A stretch of 64,000 bases of DNA from contig NZ_JABRPK010000001.1 of NCBI RefSeq assembly GCF_013248995.1, positions 186,001-250,000 of the forward strand, read 5' to 3'. Below, piece by piece: positions 24,952-32,852 of the stretch. The translations under genes were made by a program, and so were the position numbers. This stretch comes from Frigoribacterium sp. VKM Ac-2836. Its GTDB lineage: Bacteria > Actinomycetota > Actinomycetes > Actinomycetales > Microbacteriaceae. The notes beneath the pieces were generated by a model. It worked only from the letters and a program-made list of their open reading frames with translations. It was not told where the DNA came from and made no database searches. Each line of letters opens with the position of its first letter. Position 1 is the stretch's first letter.

Positions 24952-25689
24952 TCAGAGGCCGGCCGTCGAGCGGATCCAGCTCGCGCTCTGCGAGAGCACG
25001 GCGTAGTTCGAGCCGGCCCGGGTGTTTGCGCCGGGGTCGGCCTCGTCACCGGTCGAGCAGACGGCCACGATCTGGCCGGCCACGATCAGGGGGCCACCTG
25101 AGTCACCGTGGTTCGCCGCGCCGGTGGTGCCGTTCAGGTGCTGGGCGACCCCGCCGTAGGCGTCGGTGCTGCGGCCGGTGAGGCCGACCGTCGCCTGGTA
25201 GAGGCCGTCGGACTGCACCGAGTTCGCGCGCAGGCCGTAGCCCATGATCGTGCCGCTGCCCGACGAGGTCGCCTGGAACCCGAGGTTTAGCGACGGGTAG
25301 CTGCCGAGCGCTTTCGACTGGCCGAGATGCACGAGCGCGATGTCTCCCGACGGGGCCGCGGCGACGCGGTCGACCGCGATCGCGGTGCCCGGGTTCGTCG
25401 TGCTGTTCGAGTGGTAGACCTGCATCGAGGTGACGCCGTCGATGCAGTGGCGGGCCGTCAACACCCAGCTGGCGTTGATCTGCTCACCGGTGCAGGCGTA
25501 GCTCGCGGTGCCCCCGGTCTGGAAGACCAGCTGCACGGCCCAGGGCGTCGTGGGTGCCTTCTGGCCGCCGACGATGTCCGTGGACCGGATGGTGTCGTCG
25601 GGGCCGGCGGCGATGGCCGAGGTCGAGACCCCGAGCGATCCGACGGCGAGGGCCGCGGCGGTCAGGGCTGCGGCGACGAACTTCTTCAT
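24952..25689 (-). CDS. secreted trypsin-like serine protease (S1 family)
   Basis: A 245-residue protein with a Sec signal peptide (MKKFVAAALTAAALAVGSLG, cleavage near AIA-AG at 27-28), a short propeptide and a chymotrypsin fold. The catalytic triad is visible: His in WVLTARHCID, Asp in SGDIALVHL, Ser in ANHGDSGGPLIV. The mature end IVGGQKAPTTPWAVQL is the classical activation junction. It is exported and digests extracellular protein or acts on host or environmental substrates. The ATG at 25689 is preceded by AAGGGGAA. The divergent promoter region holds a 24-base inverted repeat. Confidence 0.92.
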   Translation of the reverse strand: MKKFVAAALTAAALAVGSLGVSTSAIAAGPDDTIRSTDIVGGQKAPTTPWAVQLVFQTGGTASYACTGEQINASWVLTARHCIDGVTSMQVYHSNSTTNPGTAIAVDRVAAAPSGDIALVHLGQSKALGSYPSLNLGFQATSSGSGTIMGYGLRANSVQSDGLYQATVGLTGRSTDAYGGVAQHLNGTTGAANHGDSGGPLIVAGQIVAVCSTGDEADPGANTRAGSNYAVLSQSASWIRSTAGL

Positions 25690-25814
25690 GTGGTTCCCCT
25701 TGGTTCGTGTGGTGCGTGTCGGGTGGTGCTGGCCGGGCGGTCCGGTGATCGCCCGACCCGGGGGCCGGGCACGTGCCGCCCGGGTCGAGCCTCCGCCTGG
25801 CCCTCGTTCGGGGG

Positions 25815-25838
25815 CAAGTCGGCACTGTGGCCGACTTG
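25815..25838. promoter_or_regulatory. inverted repeat in the divergent protease/hypothetical promoter region
   Basis: CAAGTCGGC and GCCGACTTG form a perfect 9-6-9 inverted repeat, 126 bases before the protease start and 72 bases before the next gene. It is a candidate operator or hairpin; no regulator is encoded nearby. Confidence 0.5.
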
Positions 25839-25897
25839 ACGCCGAACGTTGCACGTGACGACCGAGGCGCCGCTCGCCGCGCGTGCGGGCGGGCAGG

Positions 25898-25903
25898 TAG
25901 CGT
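25898..25903 (+). promoter_or_regulatory. -10 box (TAGCGT), leaderless start of the zinc-motif protein
   Basis: TAGCGT ends 6 bases before the GTG at 25910 and immediately abuts another GTG at 25904. Spacing at other leaderless genes of the window favours 25910. Confidence 0.45.
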
Positions 25904-25909
25904 GTGCGG

Positions 25910-26269
25910 GTGATCACGCGACGAGACGCCGCCCTGCGGCTGGACATCCCGCTCGAGATGGCGAAGCGCCACGGCCTCCCGCCGAAGATGACGGTCGACG
26001 AGCTGGTCGCGATCGAACGGACGCCGCCGGCCTGGCTCGTGCAGTCCCGCGCCAACCGAACCGGCAAGCCGGTCTGGGTCGAACTCGAATGCGTCGTCTG
26101 CGGGTACCACGAGGCGGCCCGCCCCAAGAAGTGGTGGCCCGAGTACACCTACCTCAGCTGCGACGACCACGGTGCGGACGAGCTGCCCGAGCCCGAGCCG
26201 GGCGTGGTCCGGGCCGAGGTCGACGGCGTCGGCACCCGGTTCGTCGCCATCGTCGACGTCGCCCCCTGA
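25910..26269 (+). CDS. hypothetical protein with a C-x2-C / C-x2-H zinc-ribbon-like motif
   Basis: A 119-residue protein that I do not recognise. The N-terminus (about 1-45) is helical and looks like a small DNA-binding or adaptor region, ending in PPAWLVQSRANRTG. The middle has ECVVCGYHEAARPKKWWPEYTYLSCDDHG, where C-x2-C and C-x2-H could bind one zinc. The C-terminus is a short beta-like stretch. There is no signal peptide. A leaderless promoter precedes it. It could be a small nucleic-acid-associated factor, but this is inference only. Confidence 0.65.
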   Translation: MITRRDAALRLDIPLEMAKRHGLPPKMTVDELVAIERTPPAWLVQSRANRTGKPVWVELECVVCGYHEAARPKKWWPEYTYLSCDDHGADELPEPEPGVVRAEVDGVGTRFVAIVDVAP

Positions 26270-26353
26270 CTCTCGGCACGGGCCCCGGTCGCGACGTGGG
26301 CGGCTCCGCGTCGGCAGGTCCGGTGACCGATCAGGAGGCGCGGCGCCGGTCGG

Positions 26354-27325
26354 TCAGACCGTGTACTGCACCGAGACGGGCGGCTCGAGCCCGGCGAGCA
26401 GGTGCACGTACGCCTGTCGGGCGTCCTCGACGAGCAATTGACGTTGGATGTGCTGGTCGTGCCAGTCGACGAGGTCCTCGGGCGTGACGTCGTCGACGTC
26501 GTCGGCCACGAGGTAGCTGAACGCGTAGGCGCTCCCGCCCTCGTCGAGGGTGCGACGGTAGCCGAGGGTCTGGTGGCTCGTGGCGTCGACGAAGACCTCC
26601 CAGCCGGGGTCGCTCGGGTCCGGCAGGGTGACGTCGACCACGGGGTGAGCGGCCCCGACGGCGGGGGAGGCCAGCCTCGTCCCGAGGGTGGCCGAGCTCG
26701 TGGTGGTGGCCGCCGGGCCGGCCGTCGCGAGACCCGCGGCAAGGGTGTCTCCCGTCCCGGGCGAGTTCGGATCGGCAGCGGGTGTCGGCGGATGCGAGGC
26801 CCGGGCCACCGACGCCGCGTCGGCCAGAGACGACTCGGGTGAACTCGTGTCGATGCCCCGCACGACGTCGTGGTCGACCCGGGTGACGGCTCGTCCGATG
26901 GCGCCCTCGAAGAGCTGCAATCGTCGGGCCGTCGCGCGCAACCAGCTCTCGAGGGCGTCGCGTTCGGCGGCGGTGAAGGGCTCGGGGTCGAAGGAGTGCA
27001 CGGCGAAGGAGGCCGCCTCGACCGACCATTCCCAGTCGAGCACGATGCGGAGCAGAGCCGACCGGCGTGGCATCAGCGCGAGCGTCCCGCGCCGCAGACC
27101 GGGTGTGAAGTGCAACTCGGGCTCGTCGAGGAGGTGCCGCACCCGGGCGGCCGCCCCGGTCGAGGTGGTCGGCACGAGGAAGGCCACCCGGACCTCGCGC
27201 CAGGGTGCTGCCCGGACCGGAGGGGCGTCCTCGTCGCGGAGGATCGTCAGGCTGCGCGGCATCTCGGGAGGCAGGGATGCGGGGGCGTCTGCGGGGTCGA
27301 CGGGGTCTGGGTCGTTCGAAGCCAT
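26354..27325 (-). CDS. hypothetical protein, two-part with a low-complexity middle
   Basis: A 323-residue protein of unknown family with no signal peptide or membrane helix. Residues about 30-165 form a compact region (VRVAFLVPTTSTGAAARVRHLL, then DWEWSVEAASFAVHSFD). An Ala/Thr/Ser/Pro-rich segment covers about 170-225. The C-terminal region has PGWEVFVDATSHQTLGYRRTLDEGGSAYAFSYLVADDVDDV and ends DWHDQHIQRQLLVEDARQAYVHLLAGLEPPVSVQYTV. It lies between a hypothetical gene and a nuclease gene, and the neighbours do not suggest a role. Confidence 0.65.
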   Translation of the reverse strand: MASNDPDPVDPADAPASLPPEMPRSLTILRDEDAPPVRAAPWREVRVAFLVPTTSTGAAARVRHLLDEPELHFTPGLRRGTLALMPRRSALLRIVLDWEWSVEAASFAVHSFDPEPFTAAERDALESWLRATARRLQLFEGAIGRAVTRVDHDVVRGIDTSSPESSLADAASVARASHPPTPAADPNSPGTGDTLAAGLATAGPAATTTSSATLGTRLASPAVGAAHPVVDVTLPDPSDPGWEVFVDATSHQTLGYRRTLDEGGSAYAFSYLVADDVDDVTPEDLVDWHDQHIQRQLLVEDARQAYVHLLAGLEPPVSVQYTV

Positions 27326-27445
27326 GGCCCGAGCATGGTGGCACGACTCGATGCGAGCGGGCTGGACGGGGCATCGCCCCGGGCCGGCGGGTTCGTCCCG
27401 CCGGTCACGGGCCTGACCGGATCGCTCGGCGGGCCCGACCGGTCG

Positions 27446-28327
27446 TCAGAACGACAGCTGGTCGACGGACGTGAGCGGAACCCAGCCCTCGCGGATGCCG
27501 TCCGGCGGTTCGATCGTGGGCACCGGTCGCAGGGTGTCGGCCTCGGCGAGTTGGGCGAGGTCGAAGCCGGTCAGCGTCGCGATGTCGCGGACGGGCACCT
27601 GGTAGGTGCGGTACGGGCCGAGGGGCGGCGGATCGCCCTGCTCGTGCGCCCGGGCGAACGCCGCCTCGAGGTCGACGCCGTCGAGCTCGGGGGACTGGTC
27701 GAGCAGATACGCCGCCGTGCGCAGCGAGCCGCCGTCGGACGTCGTCCACGCGACGATCTTGAAGAACCGCCGCGGAAGACGGATTCCGCGGTAGGGCGCG
27801 TCGTCGTCGAGCAGCACGGGGGCCGTGAAGACCGTCAGCCTCTGCCGATGCGTGGAGGCGTAGCGCAGCACCTGGTCTTCGAGACCCAGCCAGAGCTCTT
27901 TCGACTGGTTGAACTCGGCCGCCTGCGGGGCGGCGTTGGTGAAGCAGAACGTGTCGACGTTCGCCGCCGCGGCCACCGCCCGGTCGCCCCAGACCGGGTC
28001 GCGACGACGCACGAGGTGCCCTCGGTCGAGGTCGTTCGACGCGTAGACCTCGGGCCCGGTCTGCTCGTCCTCTGGCACGCGATCGTCGAGATGCCAGTCG
28101 TCACCTCGGCCCAGGTCGAGAAGCGACGAGCCGTCGACGTTGACCGCCGTCAGGGCGGCCAACCGCCGGGCGGGGTCGAGCAGCACGGTGAAATGGACGT
28201 AGGGCAACTCGCGCACGGTGGTGTGAACCGCCGGCAGGGGCAGGTCGACCGTGAGGAACGTCGGATCGTACCCCGCCCGGTCGAGGTCGGCGGCGGTCGC
28301 GGTGGTGGGGTCGTCTGCGGTGCTCAT
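27446..28327 (-). CDS. DNA/RNA non-specific endonuclease (NUC1/DRGH family)
   Basis: A 293-residue protein with the beta-beta-alpha-metal nuclease core: YASNDLDRGHLVRRRDPVWG contains the catalytic His of DRGH, and FCFTNAAPQAAEFNQSKELWLGLEDQVL contains the metal-binding Asn and the conserved N-Q helix. It has no signal peptide, unlike most secreted NucA relatives, so it may act inside the cell or leave by another route. The N-terminal Tyr/Leu-rich stretch (YDPTFLTVDLPLPA) is typical of the actinobacterial versions. No inhibitor gene is evident next to it. Confidence 0.85.
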   Translation of the reverse strand: MSTADDPTTATAADLDRAGYDPTFLTVDLPLPAVHTTVRELPYVHFTVLLDPARRLAALTAVNVDGSSLLDLGRGDDWHLDDRVPEDEQTGPEVYASNDLDRGHLVRRRDPVWGDRAVAAAANVDTFCFTNAAPQAAEFNQSKELWLGLEDQVLRYASTHRQRLTVFTAPVLLDDDAPYRGIRLPRRFFKIVAWTTSDGGSLRTAAYLLDQSPELDGVDLEAAFARAHEQGDPPPLGPYRTYQVPVRDIATLTGFDLAQLAEADTLRPVPTIEPPDGIREGWVPLTSVDQLSF

Positions 28328-28353
28328 GGGCGCCTCCGGCGGGTCGTCGTGCT

Positions 28354-28374
28354 CGTGGGCCCATCATGCCCACG
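28354..28374 (-). terminator. short hairpin after the PadR gene
   Basis: CGTGGGC and GCCCACG pair with a 7-base loop, 47 bases beyond the PadR stop. Weak but well placed. Confidence 0.45.
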
Positions 28375-28420
28375 ACGCCCGACATCGGGTCCGGACGGCG
28401 CCCCCGCCCCACCCGAGGAG

Positions 28421-29095
28421 TCAGTCCGCCAGGATCGCGTAGAGCGCTCGCCGGGTCTCGTCGAGCTTGGCGGTGGCGGCGGCCCGCTGGGCCTCGCTGC
28501 CGTCGTGGTGGAACTGCTTGACGACGCCCATCAGCTTCATCAGGCTGGTCTGGAACTCGCGGTCGGTGTCGCTCGCGTCGTCGGCCGTGGCGGCCCAGGC
28601 CTTCTCGATCTCGTCGGCCTGCTCGGCGACGTAGGCACGGCCCGCCTCGGTCAGCGTGAAGACGCTCGTGGTGGCGGATTCGTCGGACGAGATCAGCTCT
28701 TCGTCGACGAGCTGCTGCAGCGTCGGGTAGACCGAGCCGGGGCTGGGCTTCCAGGCACCGTCGGTCCGCTCGGCGATCGCCTTGATCAGGCCGTAGCCGT
28801 TCGACGGGGCGTCGGACAGCAGCGAGAGGATGGCGAGCCGCACGTCACCGCGTCGGGCTCGGCCGCGTCCACCGCGGCCCGGACCGAAGCCGCCGGGGCC
28901 GAAACCCGGGCCGCCGGGGCCGAAACCGGGGCCGAAGCCACCGAAGCCGGGGCCAGGGCGGAAGCCTCGGCCGAACGGGCGGCCGAAGCGACCGTGACCC
29001 TCGCCACGGCCGAAGAGGTCGCGTCGGGAGTCGGTGGAGTCGTGGTGCTGGCGACGGGGGTCGCCGTGGTTCTCGGGGGTGAAGTCGGTACCCAT
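28421..29095 (-). CDS. PadR-family transcriptional regulator with Gly/Phe/Pro-rich N-terminal extension
   Basis: A 224-residue regulator. Residues about 35-85 are a low-complexity Gly/Phe/Pro/Arg tract with FGPG repeats. The PadR winged helix follows: RGDVRLAILSLLSDAPSNGYGLIKAIAERTDGAWKPSPGSVYPTLQQLVDEELI. A C-terminal coiled-coil dimer helix ends the protein. PadR proteins repress stress or efflux genes; the target here is unknown, and autoregulation is likely given the inverted repeat upstream. The ATG at 29095 has AAAGGAGT 6 bases upstream, which excludes the longer frame. Confidence 0.88.
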   Translation of the reverse strand: MGTDFTPENHGDPRRQHHDSTDSRRDLFGRGEGHGRFGRPFGRGFRPGPGFGGFGPGFGPGGPGFGPGGFGPGRGGRGRARRGDVRLAILSLLSDAPSNGYGLIKAIAERTDGAWKPSPGSVYPTLQQLVDEELISSDESATTSVFTLTEAGRAYVAEQADEIEKAWAATADDASDTDREFQTSLMKLMGVVKQFHHDGSEAQRAAATAKLDETRRALYAILAD

Positions 29096-29154
29096 GGGGT
29101 ACTCCTTTCGGGTCAGGAAGATACAGGATCGAGACGTTCTGTCGCGATGCGTCA

Positions 29155-29176
29155 AAGATATGTCGCTGACTATCTT
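29155..29176 (-). promoter_or_regulatory. PadR-type operator candidate
   Basis: AAGATA-N10-TATCTT is an AT-rich inverted repeat about 60 bases upstream of the PadR start, in an otherwise very GC-rich background. TTGACG just downstream on the minus strand could be the -35 box. Confidence 0.55.
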
Positions 29177-29203
29177 CTGTCAACGCTGCAAAAAGAATCG
29201 GGC

Positions 29204-29243
29204 AAAAAAAAGGAGGCGCATCCCGGCTGGGATGCGCCTCCTT
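29204..29243 (-). terminator. canonical intrinsic terminator with T run (minus strand)
   Basis: On the minus strand, a perfect 15-bp stem (AAGGAGGCGCATCCC against its complement, GCC-type 4-base loop) runs directly into eight T residues. It lies 11 bases past the lyase stop. The true U tract is exceptional for this GC-rich window. Confidence 0.9.
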
Positions 29244-29254
29244 CGGTCTGCCGG

Positions 29255-30178
29255 TCAGCTCGCGGGCTGCACGCCGAACGCCGACGCGAGCTTCTCGATC
29301 TTCTGGGCCCTGCCCAGGCGGGGCAGGTCGCTGCCGTCGCGGATGACGCGGCCACGACTCTCGAAGTCGGCGAGGAAGTCCTGGGCCCAGGCGACGTCCG
29401 ACGGCGTGGGGCTGATGACCTCGTTGATGACGGGCAGCTGCTCGACGTCGAGGCAGAGCTTGCCGGTCAGGCCGAGGGCGACGGCGACGCCCGACTGCTC
29501 GCGCAGGACGGGGTGACTGCTGCCCACCGTCGGACCGTCGATCGGGCCGGGCAGCCCGCCGATGCGGCTGGCCACGACGAGCCGCGAGCGGGGGTAGGCC
29601 ATGGCCAGGTCGTCGGCGCTCGTGCCGGTGTCGCGGCGATAGTCGCCGCTGCCGAACGCCAGACGGAAGGCCCCTCGGGCCTTGGCGATGGCCGGGCTCT
29701 CTTCGATGCCGAGGGCCGACTCGACGAGCGCGAGCACCGGCACCGCGCCTCCCAGTCGGTCGAAGGTCTCGGTGACGTGCTCGGGCGCCTCGGTCTTGGC
29801 GAGCATGACGCCGTGCAGTCCGGGCAGGCCCATCAGGGCGTCGACGTCGTCGGACCAGAAGTCGGTCGAGCGGTCGTTGATGCGCACCCAGGCTTCTCCG
29901 CCGCCCGTGAGCCAGGCGACGACGTCGTCGCGCGCGGCGGGCTTCCGGGCCGGGTCGACCGCGTCCTCGATGTCGAGGACGATCTGGTCGGCACGCGACG
30001 CCTGCGCGGAGTCGAAGCGATCGGGCGCGGTGCCCGGGACGAGCAGCCACGACCGGGCGATGTCGGGTTTCGGGCGCGTCCGGCCTGCCGTCGAGGCCCG
30101 GCGGGTCGTCGCCGTGGGGTCGGCCGCGGCGGCGTCGGGCGCGGTCGGGTCGGAGGGGGTCTGGCTGGTGTCGGTCAT
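29255..30178 (-). CDS. HpcH/HpaI aldolase / CitE-like CoA ester lyase family protein
   Basis: A 307-residue TIM-barrel protein. SWLLVPGTAPDRFDSA opens the fold, QIVLDIEDAVDP carries the metal-binding and CoA-site acidic residues, VRINDRSTDFW the catalytic Arg, and LVESALGIEE the second metal-binding Glu. RLAFGSGDYRRDTG follows. The family cleaves (S)-citramalyl-, malyl- or similar CoA esters. No citrate-lyase partner subunits are nearby, so it is a stand-alone CitE-like enzyme with unknown substrate. The first roughly 38 residues are a disordered Ala/Thr/Pro extension. It ends at a strong intrinsic terminator. Confidence 0.85.
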   Translation of the reverse strand: MTDTSQTPSDPTAPDAAAADPTATTRRASTAGRTRPKPDIARSWLLVPGTAPDRFDSAQASRADQIVLDIEDAVDPARKPAARDDVVAWLTGGGEAWVRINDRSTDFWSDDVDALMGLPGLHGVMLAKTEAPEHVTETFDRLGGAVPVLALVESALGIEESPAIAKARGAFRLAFGSGDYRRDTGTSADDLAMAYPRSRLVVASRIGGLPGPIDGPTVGSSHPVLREQSGVAVALGLTGKLCLDVEQLPVINEVISPTPSDVAWAQDFLADFESRGRVIRDGSDLPRLGRAQKIEKLASAFGVQPAS

Positions 30179-30345
30179 GACGTCGTCGTCCTTCGTCGCT
30201 CGGCGGTCCCGTCCACGCTACCGGCTCGCCCGGGCCCACGAGTCCCTCGGATGAGGGCGGGGGCTCCCGGCCTGCGGTGCCGTTCGGGCGTAACGTTCAG
30301 GAGGATCACAGATCCAGGGACCGACCCCACCGACAGGAGTGAGCC

Positions 30346-31815
30346 ATGACCGACGCGAACGATCCGCGGCGCGACCGCCCCGACCACGAGGGACGCGATC
30401 CCCAGCACGGCGACGACACGAACGACGCCCCGCGGTCCGACGAGACCGGTGAGACCGGCGAGCGGACCGAGGTGCCCTACGGCTCCGAGGTGCCGACCCA
30501 GCAGCCCCCCGCCGTCGACTTCGGCGGCGACGCCCCGACGCAGCAGCAGCCCGCCGTCGACTTCGGTTCGGACGCCCCGACGCACCAGGGCCCGATCGCC
30601 GACGCTGAGGACCGCCCGGTCGTGGCCGAGACCCACGTGACGTCCGCCCCGTCCGACGAGGAGGCGCTGCCCGAGTCCGTGCCCGCCGAGTACGTCCCCG
30701 GCGACACGGCATCCGAACGAGCCGCCGATGCCGATGCGTCGACCGACGCCGACCGTCGCGACACCGAGGTCCTCTCCGAGTCCGACCGCGACGCGGCCTC
30801 GGCCGGCCGTCCCACCGAGGCCGTCCCCATGGTCGCGCCGACCGAGCCCGCCCAGCGGGCCTGGTCCGCCTCGACCGACGGCACCCGACGTCCCCTGCAC
30901 GACGACGAGGCCCTGCGCGCGGCCGAGGCCGCTCGCGCCGGCGACCCCGCCACCGGTGACCGGGGTGACGACACGGCCACCGCGGCGTCCGCGACCGCGG
31001 CGACCGGCGCCTCCTCGTCCTCGCACGACGGGTGGGTCGACGACCGCTCGGACGCCGAACGCGACGCCGCCGACCGTGCGGCGGCCGACCGTCAGCCGTC
31101 CTTCGGCCGGGACACCCCCACCGCCGTCGCCCCCACCGCGGCAGCAGCAGCAGGAGGCGCGGCTGCGGGGTCCGCCGCCGGTCGCGACACCGGCTCCCAC
31201 GCCTACCCCCTGATCAAGGACTCGGGCATCGACCACGTGTCGGTGCGCCGCGAGCTGCTGGCCCAGCAGAAAGAGGAGTTCGGGGGCATCCGTTTCGGTG
31301 CCGGCCTGCTCGGCTGGTTCGCCGCGACGGGGTTCGGTCTCGTCATGATCACGATCTTCGGCGGCGTCCTCGCGGCCTGGGGCGGGGTCGCATCGGGTTC
31401 CACGGCCATGGACGACCTGCGCGGCTTCACGACCGACAACGCCGACGTCCTCGCGCTGACCTCGGGCATCGTGGTGCTCGCGATCATCTTCTTCGGGTAC
31501 CTCATCGGCGGCTACACGGCGTCGCGCATCGCCCGCTTCAGCGGCTTCAAGCAGGGGCTCGCGACCTGGCTCTGGGGTCTCGTCATCACCATCGTCCTGG
31601 CGATCGTCGTGGGCGTCGTCGGCACGCAGACGGGTGACTCGTCGTCACCGAATCCGTTCGTGCCCTCGATGGGCGACCTGCAGTCGTCGTCCGTGGCCGG
31701 GCTGATCGGCCTCGGGCTCGTGGTCGTGTTGAGCTTCGGCGGGGCCGTCCTCGGCGGCCTGTTGGGCCAGCGCTACCACCGCAAGGTCGACCGCTTCTTC
31801 TCCGAAGAGGAATGA
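30346..31815 (+). CDS. membrane protein with long disordered acidic N-terminus and four-helix C-terminus
   Basis: A 489-residue protein. Residues 1 to about 285 are polar, low-complexity and acidic, including a duplicated block (APTQQQPAVDFG and similar at about 50-80). The C-terminal roughly 185 residues hold four predicted membrane helices (FGAGLLGWFAATGFGLVMITIFGG; LALTSGIVVLAIIFFGYLIGGY; GLATWLWGLVITIVLAIVVGVVG; VAGLIGLGLVVVLSFGGAVLGGLLG) and GGYTASRIARFSGFKQG between two of them. The helical part resembles TIGR04086/YrzE-like membrane proteins. The function is unknown. The start is set by GACAGGAGTG upstream of the ATG, and a TAACGT box is near 30293. Confidence 0.78.
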   Translation: MTDANDPRRDRPDHEGRDPQHGDDTNDAPRSDETGETGERTEVPYGSEVPTQQPPAVDFGGDAPTQQQPAVDFGSDAPTHQGPIADAEDRPVVAETHVTSAPSDEEALPESVPAEYVPGDTASERAADADASTDADRRDTEVLSESDRDAASAGRPTEAVPMVAPTEPAQRAWSASTDGTRRPLHDDEALRAAEAARAGDPATGDRGDDTATAASATAATGASSSSHDGWVDDRSDAERDAADRAAADRQPSFGRDTPTAVAPTAAAAAGGAAAGSAAGRDTGSHAYPLIKDSGIDHVSVRRELLAQQKEEFGGIRFGAGLLGWFAATGFGLVMITIFGGVLAAWGGVASGSTAMDDLRGFTTDNADVLALTSGIVVLAIIFFGYLIGGYTASRIARFSGFKQGLATWLWGLVITIVLAIVVGVVGTQTGDSSSPNPFVPSMGDLQSSSVAGLIGLGLVVVLSFGGAVLGGLLGQRYHRKVDRFFSEEE

Positions 31816-31820
31816 CCGCC

Positions 31821-31854
31821 GAGAGGGGGCGTCCCGGCCCGGACGCCCCCTCTC
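31821..31854 (+). terminator. strong hairpin terminator after the membrane-protein gene
   Basis: A perfect 14-bp stem, GAGAGGGGGCGTCC against GGACGCCCCCTCTC, with a 6-base loop, 6 bases after the stop. Confidence 0.8.
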
Positions 31855-31930
31855 GTCCTCGTCCCATCCGACGCCGCCCGGGCGTCGAACACCGATCAAC
31901 CCCACCGGGCAGCACAGACAAGGACCACTC

Positions 31931-32647
31931 ATGCGCACACCCCTCCGTTCTCCGCTCGGCCGAGGCGTCCTCGGCGCCGTCGCGACCGGAGCCCTCGTGT
32001 TCTCGCTCGCGGCCTGCGCCTCGACCTCGGACTCCGAGAGCAACAACACGGCTCCCACCCACCCCGTGAACCAGACCCGCGAACCGGGCCCGGGCGAGAG
32101 CCTCCTGCCCGAGGCGACGATCCCGGACCTGTCGAACGGTGTCGACACCCAGGTCGCCGTCGACGCCTCCTTCGTCGACGCCCTCACCAGCCTCGGCCTG
32201 ACCCCGGGTGTGGTCGGCACCGCGACCTTCACCGACGGCACGTTCTCGTTCCCGATCACCGGCGGCAACGTCGACTACTTCGGTCCCGACAGCGAGATCC
32301 GTCCCTACGTGCAGGGAGAGATCGACCACGAGGGTTCCGGCCTGTCGCTGACCGCGGGTGACACCGTCGTCGAGCTGAGCGACTTCCGCATCGACCCGGG
32401 TGAGTCGAAGCTCTACGGCACCGTGACGGCGAACGGCCAGGTCGTGGCCGAGGACGCGTACCTGTTCACCCTTTGGGGCGGCACCCTCAAGCCCCTCGAG
32501 ATCGTCGACGGCAACGCCGTGCTCGAGGGCACCACGGTGCACGTCAGCCCCGACGCGGCCGAGCTGCTGAACGAGACGTTCGGGACGGACGCCGTCCAGG
32601 ACGAGATGCTCGTCGGCGTCGCGAAGATCACCGCCGCCACGGAGTAG
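31931..32647 (+). CDS. secreted lipoprotein of unknown function
   Basis: A 238-residue protein with a lipoprotein signal (LGAVATGALVFSLAACAS; lipobox LAAC). It is anchored on the outer face of the membrane. The mature part, after a short Ser/Thr/Pro spacer, is a beta-rich domain (TATFTDGTFSFPITGGNVDYFG; GLSLTAGDTVVELSDFRIDPG; LYGTVTANGQVV; YLFTLWGGTLKPLEI), reminiscent of HtaA-like or HupE-associated beta domains, but I cannot assign a family. The ATG has AAGGA upstream. It follows the membrane-protein gene but is separated from it by a terminator, so it is a separate unit. Confidence 0.7.
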   Translation: MRTPLRSPLGRGVLGAVATGALVFSLAACASTSDSESNNTAPTHPVNQTREPGPGESLLPEATIPDLSNGVDTQVAVDASFVDALTSLGLTPGVVGTATFTDGTFSFPITGGNVDYFGPDSEIRPYVQGEIDHEGSGLSLTAGDTVVELSDFRIDPGESKLYGTVTANGQVVAEDAYLFTLWGGTLKPLEIVDGNAVLEGTTVHVSPDAAELLNETFGTDAVQDEMLVGVAKITAATE

Positions 32648-32720
32648 TACCCGCCCACCCGGCCATCGCCGGGCTGACACCGTCTGCGCGACCTGATCCG
32701 GTACCTACCGGATCACGCCC

Positions 32721-32780
32721 GAACCCCGTTTCGAGTCATGCGCCCACTTTCTTGCGGGTTCATGGTTCGAGACGGGGTTC
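32721..32780. promoter_or_regulatory. 60-base inverted repeat between lipoprotein and mntH genes
   Basis: GAACCCCGTTTCGA and TCGAGACGGGGTTC are complementary over 14 positions with one G-T pair. The interior holds a small stem (GCCCAC and GCGGGT). GATCCGGT-N4-ACCGGATC (32695-32714) lies just before it and is probably the terminator of the lipoprotein gene. The larger structure may be a terminator or a 5' control element of mntH. Confidence 0.45.
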
Positions 32781-32818
32781 TTCGTGCGACGACGGGTTTC
32801 ATAACGCCGACACCTTGA

Positions 32819-32834
32819 TTTCGGGTTGCCGAAA
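32819..32834 (+). promoter_or_regulatory. operator candidate overlapping the mntH promoter
   Basis: TTTCGG-N4-CCGAAA lies 7 bases before the TAGGGT box (32841-32846) of mntH, where a metal-responsive repressor such as a DtxR/MntR-type protein could block transcription. The regulator identity is inference. Confidence 0.4.
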
Positions 32835-32840
32835 CATTGC

Positions 32841-32846
32841 TAGGGT
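32841..32846 (+). promoter_or_regulatory. -10 box (TAGGGT) of mntH, leaderless
   Basis: TAGGGT lies 6 bases before the ATG at 32853 with no Shine-Dalgarno sequence. Confidence 0.5.
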
Positions 32847-32852
32847 CGAGGC

